Below are positions 21,099 through 32,418 of a DNA stretch of 64,000 nt, in pieces. Origin of the DNA: Deinandra increscens subsp. villosa (taxonomy: Eukaryota > Streptophyta > Magnoliopsida > Asterales > Asteraceae); NCBI GenBank assembly GCA_039602395.1, contig JBCNJP010000025.1:52533980-52597979 (forward strand). Direction: 5' to 3'. Within the stretch, counting starts at the first letter, position 1. Every line of letters starts with the position of its first letter. The notes under the pieces are model-generated. The model saw nothing but the letters and a program-made list of their open reading frames with translations, had not been told where the DNA came from and ran no database searches. Position numbers and translations under genes: made by a program.

Positions 21099-24000
21099 AT
21101 TCCATTGACTGTTTAAATATCTCATCATGATGAGAGGCATCAGAGATGTACTACTGTCCACCACACCACTTGCTCAAATAAAAGCTTATCATAACATCAA
21201 AAGTCAAAACTGAACTCTTAATGACATTACGAGTTATATGACATAAATAAAGATAGAGCTACAAGCATGAGGCAATCTTGTTGAGTTGGGTGACAAGTCA
21301 AAACGGGTGGGTCAGTTCAAATGAGGTACTATTTTTGTCCATTTCCGGAAGGAAGCATACATATATTACAAAAACTAATGTATTATAATAATACTAAAAG
21401 CATGTGCATATAAGATTTGGATACATTTAAAAAGGAATGATAGATAACCTTCAGTTCATTTGAAGGTTAACCAAGTAACTCTATTACTTGACCTCTTTAA
21501 GACAAAACAGGACCCGAATTAAGACATAGTAAACACACCTAGTATTTAGTAAAAGCTAACCTTTTTCAGATGGGTTTGTAGATAAGCCTTCTTTAGAAAG
21601 AATCTCTTGTAGTTCCTTAAGTAAGACGGCCTCACGTTTGTCCTCAGGAGCTTGCTTGGCTTTCTTATATACAGTAGGAGCAACACTGTCAAGAAAAAGA
21701 AACATGGTATGGTTATAAAAGTAATATGAATGTGGTTAAGTATTAAAATGTTTGAAGAAGAAATGGAATTAAGTACGTCATCCCACAAGCCTTGATAATT
21801 GATTTGAGGCGCTCCACTTTCTTTCCATATACAGGTGCTACCACTTCCTTCTGCATGTATTTGATTATATTATTAAAAGGAGATCAGTTATCCACAGAGG
21901 TAGCAAAACAACCAAAGGTCCTTTGGCCTAACAGTATCATGGTGTTGGATAAGGCTTAGACTTTCCATGTGGTGGGGGTTCAAATCCCATTAGTGACAAA
22001 AAGCCGTTCAAATAAAAGGTAGCAAAACAGGTTATGGTAAAGAATTATTGTATTAAATTTAACTAGAAAAAGTATGTAAGTTATTTTAACTGAACAATAT
22101 AGGATGTTGTAAGCACCTTCTTACTACATGTTTGATTAAATTTGACCCATTTTTCAAAACCCGAATACAACCCTTCTTGTCACGTATTAATATAAATTTT
22201 CCACCTCTAATAATTAGACTAAATAAAAGATTGTCATACTGACTTTCACAGAATTTCCACCAGAGGATTCATCAGAAGATTGATTTTGTACATTGTTCTT
22301 CTCAACAGATAATTCTTCAGGATGCTTAATCTTCTTTTTCCTTGGCTTCTCGGTTTCTTGAGCAGGTTTTTTACGTTTCTTGGTCGCCTCAGACTTTTGA
22401 ACTTTTTCTTTCATAGCCAATTTCTTTTTTGGTTTTACTTCGTCTTGTATGTCCTCACTTTCACCATGCGAAGGTGAAGAATCAGCATCCTTGTTACTTT
22501 GAGAATTTAAGACCTGTTAAGAGAAAATTAAGATGTAGTTCCACACAGATAGCACCCCACATTAAGTAGAACAGATCATCTCACCTCATCCAATTGCTTA
22601 CTTATTAGTTTCTTAAAGGAATCAAGAGAAAACTTTTGGAGTTCAAGATCTTCCTCTAATAGCCGTCGGACACCAACCAAAGTAAGTTCCCTGGAGAGAA
22701 AAATACAGGTTTCATATACAAGTCAAGGGTGCATATAGATCGTGAAATTAGCACAAAAACAACATGAAAGTGATTTGTGACTTTAGATGGGAAAAAAGTA
22801 AGGCATTTGCATGTGTGAAAATTTGAAGATTATTTAATTTACATACTCAGATTTAGATCTAAAATAAGTTGCCTTGTTCCATATAGCCTCCTTTATCATG
22901 TCTTCGGTAGGTATTTTCTCCGTAGCATTGCCCTGACTTTCAGATTTGTCTGATAAAAGGCCCATTACAGGGGAATCCTCAACTTTTGCTTCTTTAACAG
23001 TCTCCTCTTCTAACTTAACTTGTCCCGAATCCTTGGACTTATCATCTTCTCCCTTGGACTCATCATCTCCTTCTGCACCACTTAAATACTATCATGCAAG
23101 TGTCAGTCACTTGAGCAATTTCTCCATGCTTACATAATATATTCATATTCACATCATCATAATATGGAGTGATTGGAGTCGTCTCAAGAAAACAAATAGT
23201 GCTAGGCACATTTTCAATTACAAATAAAAGGTATGCTATCGGTATCATAAACTTCCGACATTAAAAGAACATCAGGTACTATATATAGAATAATGTAAAA
23301 GGGGTCCTAGGTGTCGGCTCTGTTGTGAATATCCCACAAGTCACATGCCTAGGTGCTCAGGCGCAACCCAGAGCAGCCTTGTCGTATCGTTTCAAAAGCC
23401 CCATTTTCAGGCCCTGTGGGGCATTTTCAGACCAAATATCAGCCAAAACAAGTTTAAAATCACTTAAACAGTATTTATATACCATGCACCTCACTTAAAA
23501 AAGCCCACTCTCTTTAAGGGCCTTGTGCAAGGCCCAAGGCTCACTCTTTGCCCCTTGAGTCTGCCTTGCGCCTTCAACAACTATGGCTTTTTTATTAATA
23601 AAACATGTATCAGAGAAAACGAAAAGTAGTCTTGAGAATTCAAAAATCTAAATCAACGAAAAAGAGTAGTTACAATGGATGGTCTTATGAAGATGGCATC
23701 AGTAGCACAAAATGAAAGGTAACTAATAGTTTTGTTAACAATAGCCCTTTTCGCCTGGGCAGTGTCAGATCCATGATTTCTGACCAGGGTTGAACTATTA
23801 TTATTATTTTTGGGAGATAGACCGTAACATTTCTTAGTTATTTTATCATTTTACACTACAGACTCTTTTGTCTACGTATGCCAGTGGTAAAAGAGATGTG
23901 CTTCAGGGCCCTTCACAACTATTTGAGGATCCTGATACAAAATCAGGTTTGACAAACTATGAGCCTAGATCATTGTGCAAAAGCAAGATAAGGAAGAAGT

Positions 24001-25789
24001 CATCTTAAAACAAGAAGCTTATATCACAATATACTTGTTAGGATAGGATAAAAATGAATCCAGAACTATTTTATCAAGTACCTAACCCTAATTTTATAAA
24101 CATTAAGTGGTGGTTTAAACCCAGTTTTAAGAGATCATAGTGTGCTTTGAAGTTTATAATACAAATACGATGAGAAACATGAGCTCAGTCAAATTTAATA
24201 GACGTTTAAAATTTGCTACAGCAGTATTGCACATAGTTCTTTCTACTAGACATTGGCCATTAGCTGATAGCCAACCATGGGATCAGTTAGGGTTTGTTCT
24301 AACTCTGTGTCTTACTTCATTGTGGGTTAGGATTTTCAGGATACAGTACTTGCTAAAATAGCTAGGTTTGTTCTAACTCTCTGCATTTTTTCTTATATTG
24401 GGTATGAAAAACTGGAGCCATGTAACTTTTTTCATGATACATTGCGACATTACACAACAAAAAGATTTATATGTAATTGCATGTCAGAAGTACAAAAGAC
24501 CAAGAGTATAAAAATAAATGTCAACCATGTAATATACATTATCTTCGTAGCTGTGATAAATTTAATGTAGCACACTGAGACAACGGTATGTATTTTCAAA
24601 CTATGCAACAATAGCATATTTTACAGTATGAAGGAATATTCCGAAGACAAGGGACCTCTGGAACAAACAATCATATTTGTTGCTCCCTAAACTTGAAATA
24701 ACCACAAGTCTATAAGAAGAGGTACCTTCTCCAACAGCTGTTTAACAAATTTCTTATGTGAATCCAATGCGTATTTATCTAAAACCATGTCCTTCTCCAA
24801 TAATCTTCGAACTCCTTCAAAGGTTAAAGAACTGCCTCAAGAAAAGGAAAGAAAACATAGAAATTAGAGATATTTCACGGTTATCGAACTTTTCAATTTA
24901 TAAAAGACAAACAAGAAACAAAATAGTGTGAGCTAGAGAAATTCGGTTATTATCATATCGAAACTGAATGAAAGAATAATTCCGTTACGCATGAAATTCA
25001 TGATGCCAAAATAGGAGGAAGATGACCACTCAGGGGATCACATTTGAAGAGTTATTTTCAAAATTCTAAACACACCATATTTACAAGGCCTCAAACGAAC
25101 CGAACGTTTAGCGAACCATTTGTTAACCGGAAAGTTTGTTTACGTTCGTGCGTCTAATAAACAAATGAACGTGAACAAGAAATTATGTTCATTTAGTTAA
25201 ATGAACAAACATGAATAGAGGCCATGTTCGTGAATGCTCACTAAGGTTTTTGTTTATGTTCCGTAAAGTGTTTGTTTAAAACTAGCCATTTAAAACTTTT
25301 GCTTTGTTTTGGGATAATTGTGTTTATGTTTATTATTTATAGCTTTTGCTTTGTTTTGGGATAATTGTGTTTATGAATGTTTAAATGTGTATCTATTTAA
25401 GGTGAAGCATTAAGAATGATGCTTTTTATATTTTAGAAATAGAATATGCTCGGTTGCGTTAGTCAACTGTTCTTGAACAAGTTTAACTCGTTAATGAATG
25501 AACAGAACCAAGAATTTCCGTTCTTATGTGTTGGTGTTCATTCAATTCGGTTGTGGATGAATATGTGTACACCTGCCACAAAACCCTACTAACTACATCT
25601 CGTTCAATGTACTACTAACTAAGAAGCAACCTAACGCCCAGGTCTATTGTGCTAACCAAACAAACAAACAAGCAAGCAGGTAAGGTGAGAAGAGGGAAGG
25701 GGTGCATACTCGGCTTGGTCTCTGAAATGTTGAATGCGAGGCCTCATAGCTTGCTTTATGCGAAACTCCATGCTCTCCTCCTCTTTCAT
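19362..25789 (-). CDS. HIRIP3-like histone chaperone with CHZ motif, nine exons
   Basis: Exons read from splice sites and family resemblance, 5' to 3' on the minus strand: 25710-25789, 24726-24831, about 22847-23081, 22585-22690, 22244-22513, 21777-21850, 21561-21685, 20755-21012, 19362-19381. The product is about 424 residues. Exon 1 plus 2 and exon 3 plus 4 each encode a helical module of the form RxQHFRDQADSLTFEGVRRL; a basic nuclear-localisation stretch (KKRKKPAQETEKPRKKK) is in exon 5; the CHZ histone-binding region (YGKKVERLKSIIKACGM, then VYKKAKQAPEDKREA and GIDTSNIVLGSRRRST) spans exons 6-8; an acidic Asp/Glu/Ser tail follows. Proteins of this family bind H2A-H2B dimers in the nucleus and are linked to H2A.Z deposition; function here is inferred. 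I chose the ATG at 25789 because the homologous region starts just after it; an in-frame ATG at 25942 is possible. The exon 2 to exon 3 joint has mismatched phase with the acceptors I can see, so a small exon may be missing. The last exon (six codons) is the least certain. Confidence 0.85.
20699..20741. repeat. (GT)n-(GA)n microsatellite in the last intron
   Basis: GT repeats followed by GA repeats start just downstream of the donor site of the acidic-tail exon. A second (GT)n tract lies at about 21069-21098 in the preceding intron. Confidence 0.9.
21911..22016 (+). mobile_element. tRNA-derived SINE in an intron of the chaperone gene
   Basis: A 106-bp insert is flanked by an exact 13-bp duplication AGGTAGCAAAACA (21898-21910 and 22017-22029). 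It contains an A-box-like segment TGGCCTAACAGT and a B-box-like segment GGTTCAAATCC at roughly pol III spacing. The length, duplication size and promoter boxes fit a short plant SINE; the tail AAATAAA is a weak A-rich end. It lies antisense to the host gene between the exons at 21777-21850 and 22244-22513. Confidence 0.75.
23290..23600. repeat. GCGCC/GGCCTTG-rich repeat in the third-exon upstream intron
   Basis: Contains complementary words such as CTCAGGCGCAAC, GGGCCTTGTGCAAGGCCC and GCCTTGCGCC. The pattern resembles word-rich non-autonomous DNA transposons of plants. No TIR or target duplication was established. Confidence 0.35.
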
Positions 25790-26446
25790 TGCTCCTCCGA
25801 TTCCTGGTTTGATTTGAAGTGAAGAATCGGCGATTCGGTTGATGAAGTGAATCAAATACTCTACTCCCCTCCCCTGACCTAGAAGTAAAAGTGGCTTCGC
25901 GACTCCCTTCAGGATTATTATGAGGAGTTGTGCTCTAGTCATATTTCACTCTTGGTCTTTACTTTTCTAAAATTACAGTTGTGGTCCCTACTATTTACTC
26001 GGACGTAACACAAAGCGAATGGATGTTAAAATTCTCTGTTAAATAGATGTCGAAATGACAAAACTACCCCTTGTGTTCAAAAACAATAAAATACTAAACA
26101 TTTATTTATTAAAGCAACTCAGACCCACCACTTAAAAAACAAATGTTAAAATTTAGAGTTAATCCTCATTGACATCCAGCAACCACCGCTGATAACCACT
26201 GTCACCCTTTGTCTTCTTGTCTACCACAACTGATTACGTCGGATCTAACCACCAACAACATCCAGCACCATTAAGGGGTTGTTATTGGAAATTGACCGCC
26301 CTCAATCAAATGACAAGAGGTTATGGTTAGTGATTAGAAATAATGAAAGGGTTAAGTGAGTGAATGTAATTATATAGCTTCGTTTCATCACTTAAAATAG
26401 GGTTACGGTTTACAAGAATCGTGAAACAAAGATGATGATGAAATGG
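25790..26446 (-). promoter_or_regulatory. Upstream region of the chaperone gene
   Basis: Probable 5' UTR and promoter of the minus-strand gene. No unambiguous TATA box could be assigned. The last five bases, AATGG (26442-26446), are the left target duplication of the next retroelement, which therefore inserted about 650 bp upstream of the start codon. Confidence 0.45.
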
Positions 26447-26829
26447 TGTAAGGGTCGTTTTTATGAGGCTTATACATTAGAATAGTGGGCTTGATAGTTG
26501 TTTATTAAATGGGCTTAGGATGGGCCGAATTTAGGCCTTGTAGGCTCACCTTGTGTGTTATATAAACACAAGGTGGCTTTAGTTTTAGGGGTTGGCCGTT
26601 TTGGAGAGAGCATTTACGTGACCAGGGAGACACAAAGGGGATTTCGATTTTGTGATAACATAAGTGTACTAGACGATTGATTTGTGTGCACGATTTACAG
26701 CTTAATTGATTTCATTATTATTGTGTTTATTGATTTCAGTTTTTCTCCATCTTGAATCAATCAATCACTTGGATTCCGCACTTGTCATTGATCATCGATA
26801 TCATGTTAGGGACTAACTCAGGACCTACA
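26447..26829 (+). repeat. 5' LTR of the copia-like element
   Basis: 383 bp, TGTAAGGGTCG to GGACCTACA. A TATA-type segment TTATATAAACAC near 26558 is a plausible promoter; its counterpart in the 3' LTR is near 36181. Confidence 0.9.
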
Positions 26830-26831
26830 AT

Positions 26832-26844
26832 TGGTATCAGAGCC
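26832..26844 (+). promoter_or_regulatory. Primer-binding site, initiator tRNA-Met
   Basis: TGGTATCAGAGCC begins two bases after the 5' LTR. Confidence 0.9.
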
Positions 26845-26879
26845 AAGAAACGCGTGTTTCGTGGCTCGCACGATATCGA

Positions 26880-28140
26880 TTCGAGACATTTTTACGGTTT
26901 ATGTCGACTTTTTTCAGGTATCTATAGGTTTTCGACCCATAGCAGTGGATTTCGATTCTGGAAAACGGTTCTCGATTCTGGAAAACGGTTCTCGATTCTT
27001 GATTTTATGATTAACGCCTAAAAGTATTGAAGATTTATGGCTTGAAATTGTATTTTTACAGAAACTGGAGGTTTTCGACCCTTATTCCACGAGATTTCAT
27101 CCCTGGTGTGCATATCTAGAGGTTTTCGATCGAGAATCAGTATTTGGAAAGGAGATCTGGTCCTTGATTCACGTGTAATTAGCTTGAACAACAAGTTTTT
27201 GATCCAACAAACTTGTTTTTGATCGCACTAGTGGTTTTCGATCGAGCTTAAGGGTTTCGCTCAAGGTTTTTCGATCGCACTGGTGGTTGAAAACACGAAT
27301 CGTCCCAATCTAGTGATTTGTACACCGAAAATTGGACCGAAAGTTAACCCGAAACGAAGAACACGAAAATGTAAATAAACCTCAGTTTATAGCTCGAATT
27401 TGATCAATGATTACATGAATAGACTCGATTCTAGCTTCTAATCACGATCCTAGGCTCAGTTCTCTCTGAAAAACAAAATCGAAAAACTCCTCCCTCTATG
27501 AAATCTGACTCAGGAAAACGGTTATGCCGGAGGTCTCCATCTGCCCGAACTCCAAAACAAACTTATATAGGAAGCCAGCTTGTGAGAGCCGAACTTGGGT
27601 TCGGTGGCAGTTCGTTGATCACTGAACACTAGTTTCGGTGGTAGTTCGCTGATCTACAAATCACATATCACATATATGTGATATTTACTATATCATTATC
27701 AAGTCCCTCCACTTTAATAGATTGACACTTTCTACCCTCTAATCCTTGAATTAACTATTCTAATACAATCAACTAACGAAACTAACTTGACTAACTGATA
27801 CACACATGACACACAAATTTTGCACCAACAGTGGTTTTCTATCGAGCTACAAGTTTTCGATCGAGAAGTCATTTTGGAAAGTAGATCTGGTAAAAAATAC
27901 ATGGTTGGCTAACTTGTTTAGCAAGTTTTCGGCCTAAATCACACGTTTTCAGCCCTGTTGAGTTTTTTCGCTTGGGATTCTCGACTCTAGCTTCTCGTTT
28001 GTGGTTTTCGCTCAAAGTTCTCGATACCTACTTCTCGTTTGTGGATTTCGCTCAAGGTTCTCGATTGAAATTTAAAGGTTTTCGATTGTTAAAGGGGTTT
28101 TTGGTTGGGCTAGTATTTTCGACAAAAAGGGTGTTTTTGA
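26880..28140 (+). repeat. Leader with reiterated GGTTTTCGATCGAG words
   Basis: GGTTTTCGATCGAG or close variants (TTTTCGACCC, TTTCGCTCAA) occur about ten times between the primer site and the gag start, on both sides of the nested solo LTR. Spacing is irregular. Non-coding. Confidence 0.8.
27288..27830 (-). mobile_element. Solo LTR, copia type, minus orientation
   Basis: 543 bp flanked by the exact duplication GTGGT (27283-27287 and 27831-27835). On the minus strand it starts TGTTGGTGCAAAATTTG and ends CGTGTTTTCA. Removing it rejoins two pieces of word-repeat leader. It contains its own GTTCGGTGG words near 27600-27650. Confidence 0.88.
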
Positions 28141-28399
28141 CCATCGTTCACTAAAACGAGCGTAACTTGAGTTTCTTTAAGAGTTAGAAGGTCTATTACT
28201 AGCCAAAACGAAGCTCGCGACGAAAGCTACGCTCTTATATCCCTAACGGCCAGTAGAGTCCATTTTGACCCCCAAATTCCGTTGTTAAGGCCTCCGTTTT
28301 TTCATCGAAAGTTTTAGGGGTTTCAAAATTTGGAGTTTTAGTGAATTTTTCTCTATTTTGAGCTCGTGGTCAGCCTGTCAACTGTTTTTAATCCTCAAA

Positions 28400-30303
28400 A
28401 TGAGTGAATCAGAGACTTCCTCTACATCACAAGAATGTTCTAATCCTACTTCTGTTCGTCTAATTCCTGGCCTAAGACAGATTCATAAAAATTTAGAACT
28501 ACAATTGTTTGATGCAGAATGTGCCACTAGCTCATTTAAGGGTAAATTGGCTAAAAGTGAAGAGAAGGTAAAAGCACAGAAAAATATATTAAAAAGTATC
28601 AAGAATTAGCTACCCAAAAGTTCATTTTGTATGACTGAGCTAAGATAGAAGTGGCTGAATTGAAACAACAGTTAGATGACCTACAACATAAGTATGATAT
28701 AATGAACTGCTATTTAAGCATGTTACCAATCAGCTTGCGAATCAACATATGATGGATCCTGGTAAAACATTGTCTTGTGCCATCATGACTGGTTAGGTTG
28801 GAAAAGATAAAGCTGGGTGTGGAACAGAAAATTCTAAGGTTCTGAATAGCATTGTTCATCCACCAGTTCCCAGAGATATAGTATGACTTTTACTTGATGC
28901 TGATCAGGTTGATGGATCTGGGTCTGGATATAAAGAAGTTGCTCCTCCAGTTGATAGCGTCTTAGTATGGACAACGCCAATGACCCAGGAGGAATTGGAT
29001 ATGGAGGCAACTACGACTTATGACAAAAGGTCAGCTAAAAATTCAACTGAATCTGAAAGTGATGCAAATAATGCAGTTGAAGGGACCGTAGAAGATGTAT
29101 CCAATGATAATGTTGAGTGCCAAACATACAACAAATGTCATCACTCCAATTCAGAGGGAGCAAGTTCGAGTTCTAAGGGAGTTAATGATGTAACTCAAAA
29201 TGAGGCAAACGCTCATGTTGCTGAGGGGAAGCTGAAATAGTATCCACAAATAGATATTGTATACTTCAAGGTTGTTGATGAAGTAGAACAGGAAATGATG
29301 GTCATAGAGGGGAAGATATTTATGACATATGGATCAATGTTCGATCAAGATCAAGGTTATGACTATGAGTTATCCTCGTTCACCTTAAAGTTTAAAGGAT
29401 TAGGGTCATCCACCAATGCCTCCCCAAGTGGAGTTAAAGTTGAAAGACCCAAGATTATCATTAAGCCACCAAGTGTGAGGTCTGTAGTTCTGGTCAAATA
29501 TGAGAAACTCAAGGGAGTGGATGTATCTCCTATATCTTCATGTGGTTCATGCAGTTGTAGTTGTAGTTGCAGAAATGGTGTTTCCACATCAAATAATATA
29601 GGGAGCACGAGCATAGCAAAGACAAACTTTGCTCAAAAGTGAACATTGGATCTGCATACAGGTCAAATATGTAGACACAAGGCCATACTCATCTCATCAG
29701 CCAAAGAATTCAAATGGTTACACGTCTGGCTTCTACCAAAAGAAGCGGGCTTGCTTTATTTGTGGCAACCCTGGTCACATCGCCCGAAACTGCATGTACT
29801 GCCCCTTTGAGCCTTATTATCCGCAGAGTCAAAGGGTTTCATCACAGGTTTCTGTTAAGTCCAAGCCAATGAAGGTGCAAACACTTAAGACGATGAAGAC
29901 TGGAAATCCTAGGAGTTAAATCCACTAATCAACATTAGGTGCTGCCAAAGAGCAACAAAAATTGTCAAATCAAAATAACAGCTTTCCAAGTTACTAAGTT
30001 TTTCAAAAACATGTGAAGAAACTAGTTTCAAAACAACAAAAAGTTGAAAAACCTAAAGTTACCCCCTCCTTAGGTAACTAAAACTGTTCTGAAAAATGAA
30101 TCTCAATTGAAGAAGGTGGAAATGCCTAAAGTCACAACTCCAAAAGTAACTAAAACAAATGTTAAATCACCTCAAACTTGGAAGCCAAACACTAAGGCAG
30201 CCCCACCCCAAATTCCTGAGGGGGTGTGTAAAAATAAAGTTTCTCTTATTGATTCTTCAGGAGTAACCAGAACAACAATGGCCTGGGTACTATTGGCTAA
30301 CTG
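28400..30303 (+). pseudogene. Decayed copia-like gag with one zinc knuckle
   Basis: Starts with ATG at 28400 and is broken by stops and frame changes (for example at 28607, 29238 and 29640). Recognisable parts: a helical N-terminal region, an acidic mid-region, the block GKIFMTYGSMFDQD near 29313, a Ser-Cys run near 29541, and a CCHC knuckle CFICGNPGHIARNC at 29752-29793. The mid-region is clearly homologous to the gag at 57023. The end at 30303 is where a protease-like region might start but no catalytic motif is seen. Confidence 0.8.
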
Positions 30304-32276
30304 ATCTCTCACTGTGTGCATGAACGATCAAGGAGGACTATCACGAACTTTTGTTTATTGATAAGTGATTGTTCCAGGCACAGGATATGAGACATCACTC
30401 CACTTCATGGCATGCAATATTGTACAAAGAAGGGTATGTTTCTCTAGGAGTTGAGAGGTAAAAAGATGAAATCATCAAAAAAGTATTGTTTAGACTTAGG
30501 TGTTTGAATCTTGAAGTGGTAAAGTTTGTGTGAGTCAAAACCCAATTATCTAAACTTTCAAGTCAATTGTTTGAAGGTTAGCTTGGCCAGGATTCTTATT
30601 TGTTTTGTTCTATTTATGTGTCAGTGTGTTTATTTTAAAAAAATGATGAAAAATAGAGTCATTAAAAAAAACACACAATCACATGGAATACTTAATATTC
30701 GTAAGGGAATACATGGATTACATCTAAGCCTCTAATTTTTATTAAATAAGTAAAAGAAAAAAAAAGTCAAAAGTAATATAAAATCTTCATCTCTTCATTG
30801 TCTTCTACAACCTCTCTCTAAAACCTCACCTTTTATCATATTCTTCTCTCCACTCACGCATGCAAACGTCCTTTTACTTGTACAAAAGTATCGCTTTCTT
30901 CATAATACGTTCCTTAAACCTATTTTTATATTTTTACTCATCCCCACCACTGCCTCTCAATGTCGGCATATGTTAGGCTCGTTTTCTTCGTTGTTAGGGT
31001 TGAGGCAACCACTAGTCCTTTGTCATGCCGTGCCACCAACTCGAGCCACATCCACCACCGCTGCTCCTCAACGATGCCATTAGAAATAATGACTTCGGAT
31101 TTTAATTTAATGCAAAAAATCCCAATTCTAAGATGAACACGATCGTAGTGGTAGTTTGTCGGAGATCATGAGGTTGGGTCGGCGAACCCTATGACTTTCG
31201 CCGCTGTGGGTGGTGCCACCTGTTAGAAAGAGAGAAATCTGCAAAAATCAATTGGAATCTGTTGATGTGAAATACATGATCCATAGTGATATGTTGGTAG
31301 GCTCTGTTTCCAAATTACAAAAGGTATGTGTCACACACTTGAAGATAACGTATGACATATTATTGGAAACACACACATAGGTTGTGTGCATGTTTATTTG
31401 ACTGTATGTATGCATTCCTGATATACATGCTTGAATCTAAGAGTACGAAACTGAGCTCAAAAAGTATGTGTCCCCTCTATTTTGTGAAAGCAAAGACCTG
31501 GGGATGTCTAAACCGTTAGTCCGACTCTCCTCTATTTTGCGTCAGCAAAGACCTAGAGTTGACTAAACTGCCGTGTTTGTAGATCACTCTATATAATATA
31601 AGAATACATATATATATATAATATATATATACCCCAGAAGATGCCTAAGAGCACATCAAAAGGGACCCTCAAGAGTCCAAAACCCTTAGCCTTTGCCACT
31701 AATGCGTACTACGTGTCACACGTCAGGTTACAGCCTGAATGAAACACCACTGGGAAGTTAGTGACTTGTATATTATACCAATTTCCTATGTGATCTATTC
31801 TTTCTAACCATTCTCGAGCTAGTTCCACACTCTGGATAGAGTGTAAAAAAGTGGTAGGGAATCTGCATACTTGATAGACTGCATGTTTAATTTACCTAGG
31901 ATTTGAGTGTGACCGATATATGTGCATAATTAATGCACTGAAAATATAATAAAGTGACAAATTGCCTGAGTAAAGGCAAGGAACATGAGCTTAAAGTGGA
32001 TCAATATATTGGCAATCACCTGGACATGTTCGAGTAACTGAAGCTGAAAAGGGTTCCCAGTCAACTTCATACGGTTTGATCCCTTATAAACCTTCTCATA
32101 TTTGACATGTTCATATTTGTGTAATTTTTAACTTTTCTTGTGTGAGTCTTTAAGTTTTTATTGTTGTTTTTATGACCTGAACATGTTAAATTGAGAAGTT
32201 TCGATGTGTTTGTGTGGTTTTGTGCATGACGTTGTGCCCCCCCCCCCCCCATCCAAAATATATATACCCAATTTTT
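30304..32276 (+). other. 3' non-coding part of the copia-like element
   Basis: No pol domain and no convincing gene. It includes two similar phrases TCTATTTTG.G..AGCAAAGACCT (near 31478 and 31532), a (TA)n tract near 31611, and a C14 run (32237-32250). Small open frames look like chance. Confidence 0.6.
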
Positions 32277-32415
32277 AGGGGGAGAAGAGGAGATAATAGG
32301 GAGATAATAAACATTATCTTAATGGAAGTCATTATCTCAGGAGGAGATAATATGCATTATCCCAGGGGGAGAAGATATAATATGTATTATCTCTGGGGGA
32401 GTCATTAGTTGAGGG
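32277..32415 (+). repeat. G-rich and GATAATATGCATTATC dyad repeats
   Basis: Three or four imperfect units combine GGGGGAGA or GGAGGAG with palindromic AT segments such as GATAATATGCATTATC. The G-rich parts resemble the polypurine tract of this element class. They end directly before a solo LTR insertion. Confidence 0.65.
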
Positions 32416-32418
32416 AAA

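Noticed and set aside
21911..22016. A tRNA gene
   Set aside because: Only the two promoter boxes match; no cloverleaf can be drawn, and the flanking 13-bp duplication fits a SINE.
24140..24361. Plus-strand frame of 73 codons opposite the chaperone gene
   Set aside because: It lies in an intron of the minus-strand gene and has no domain or coding-like bias.
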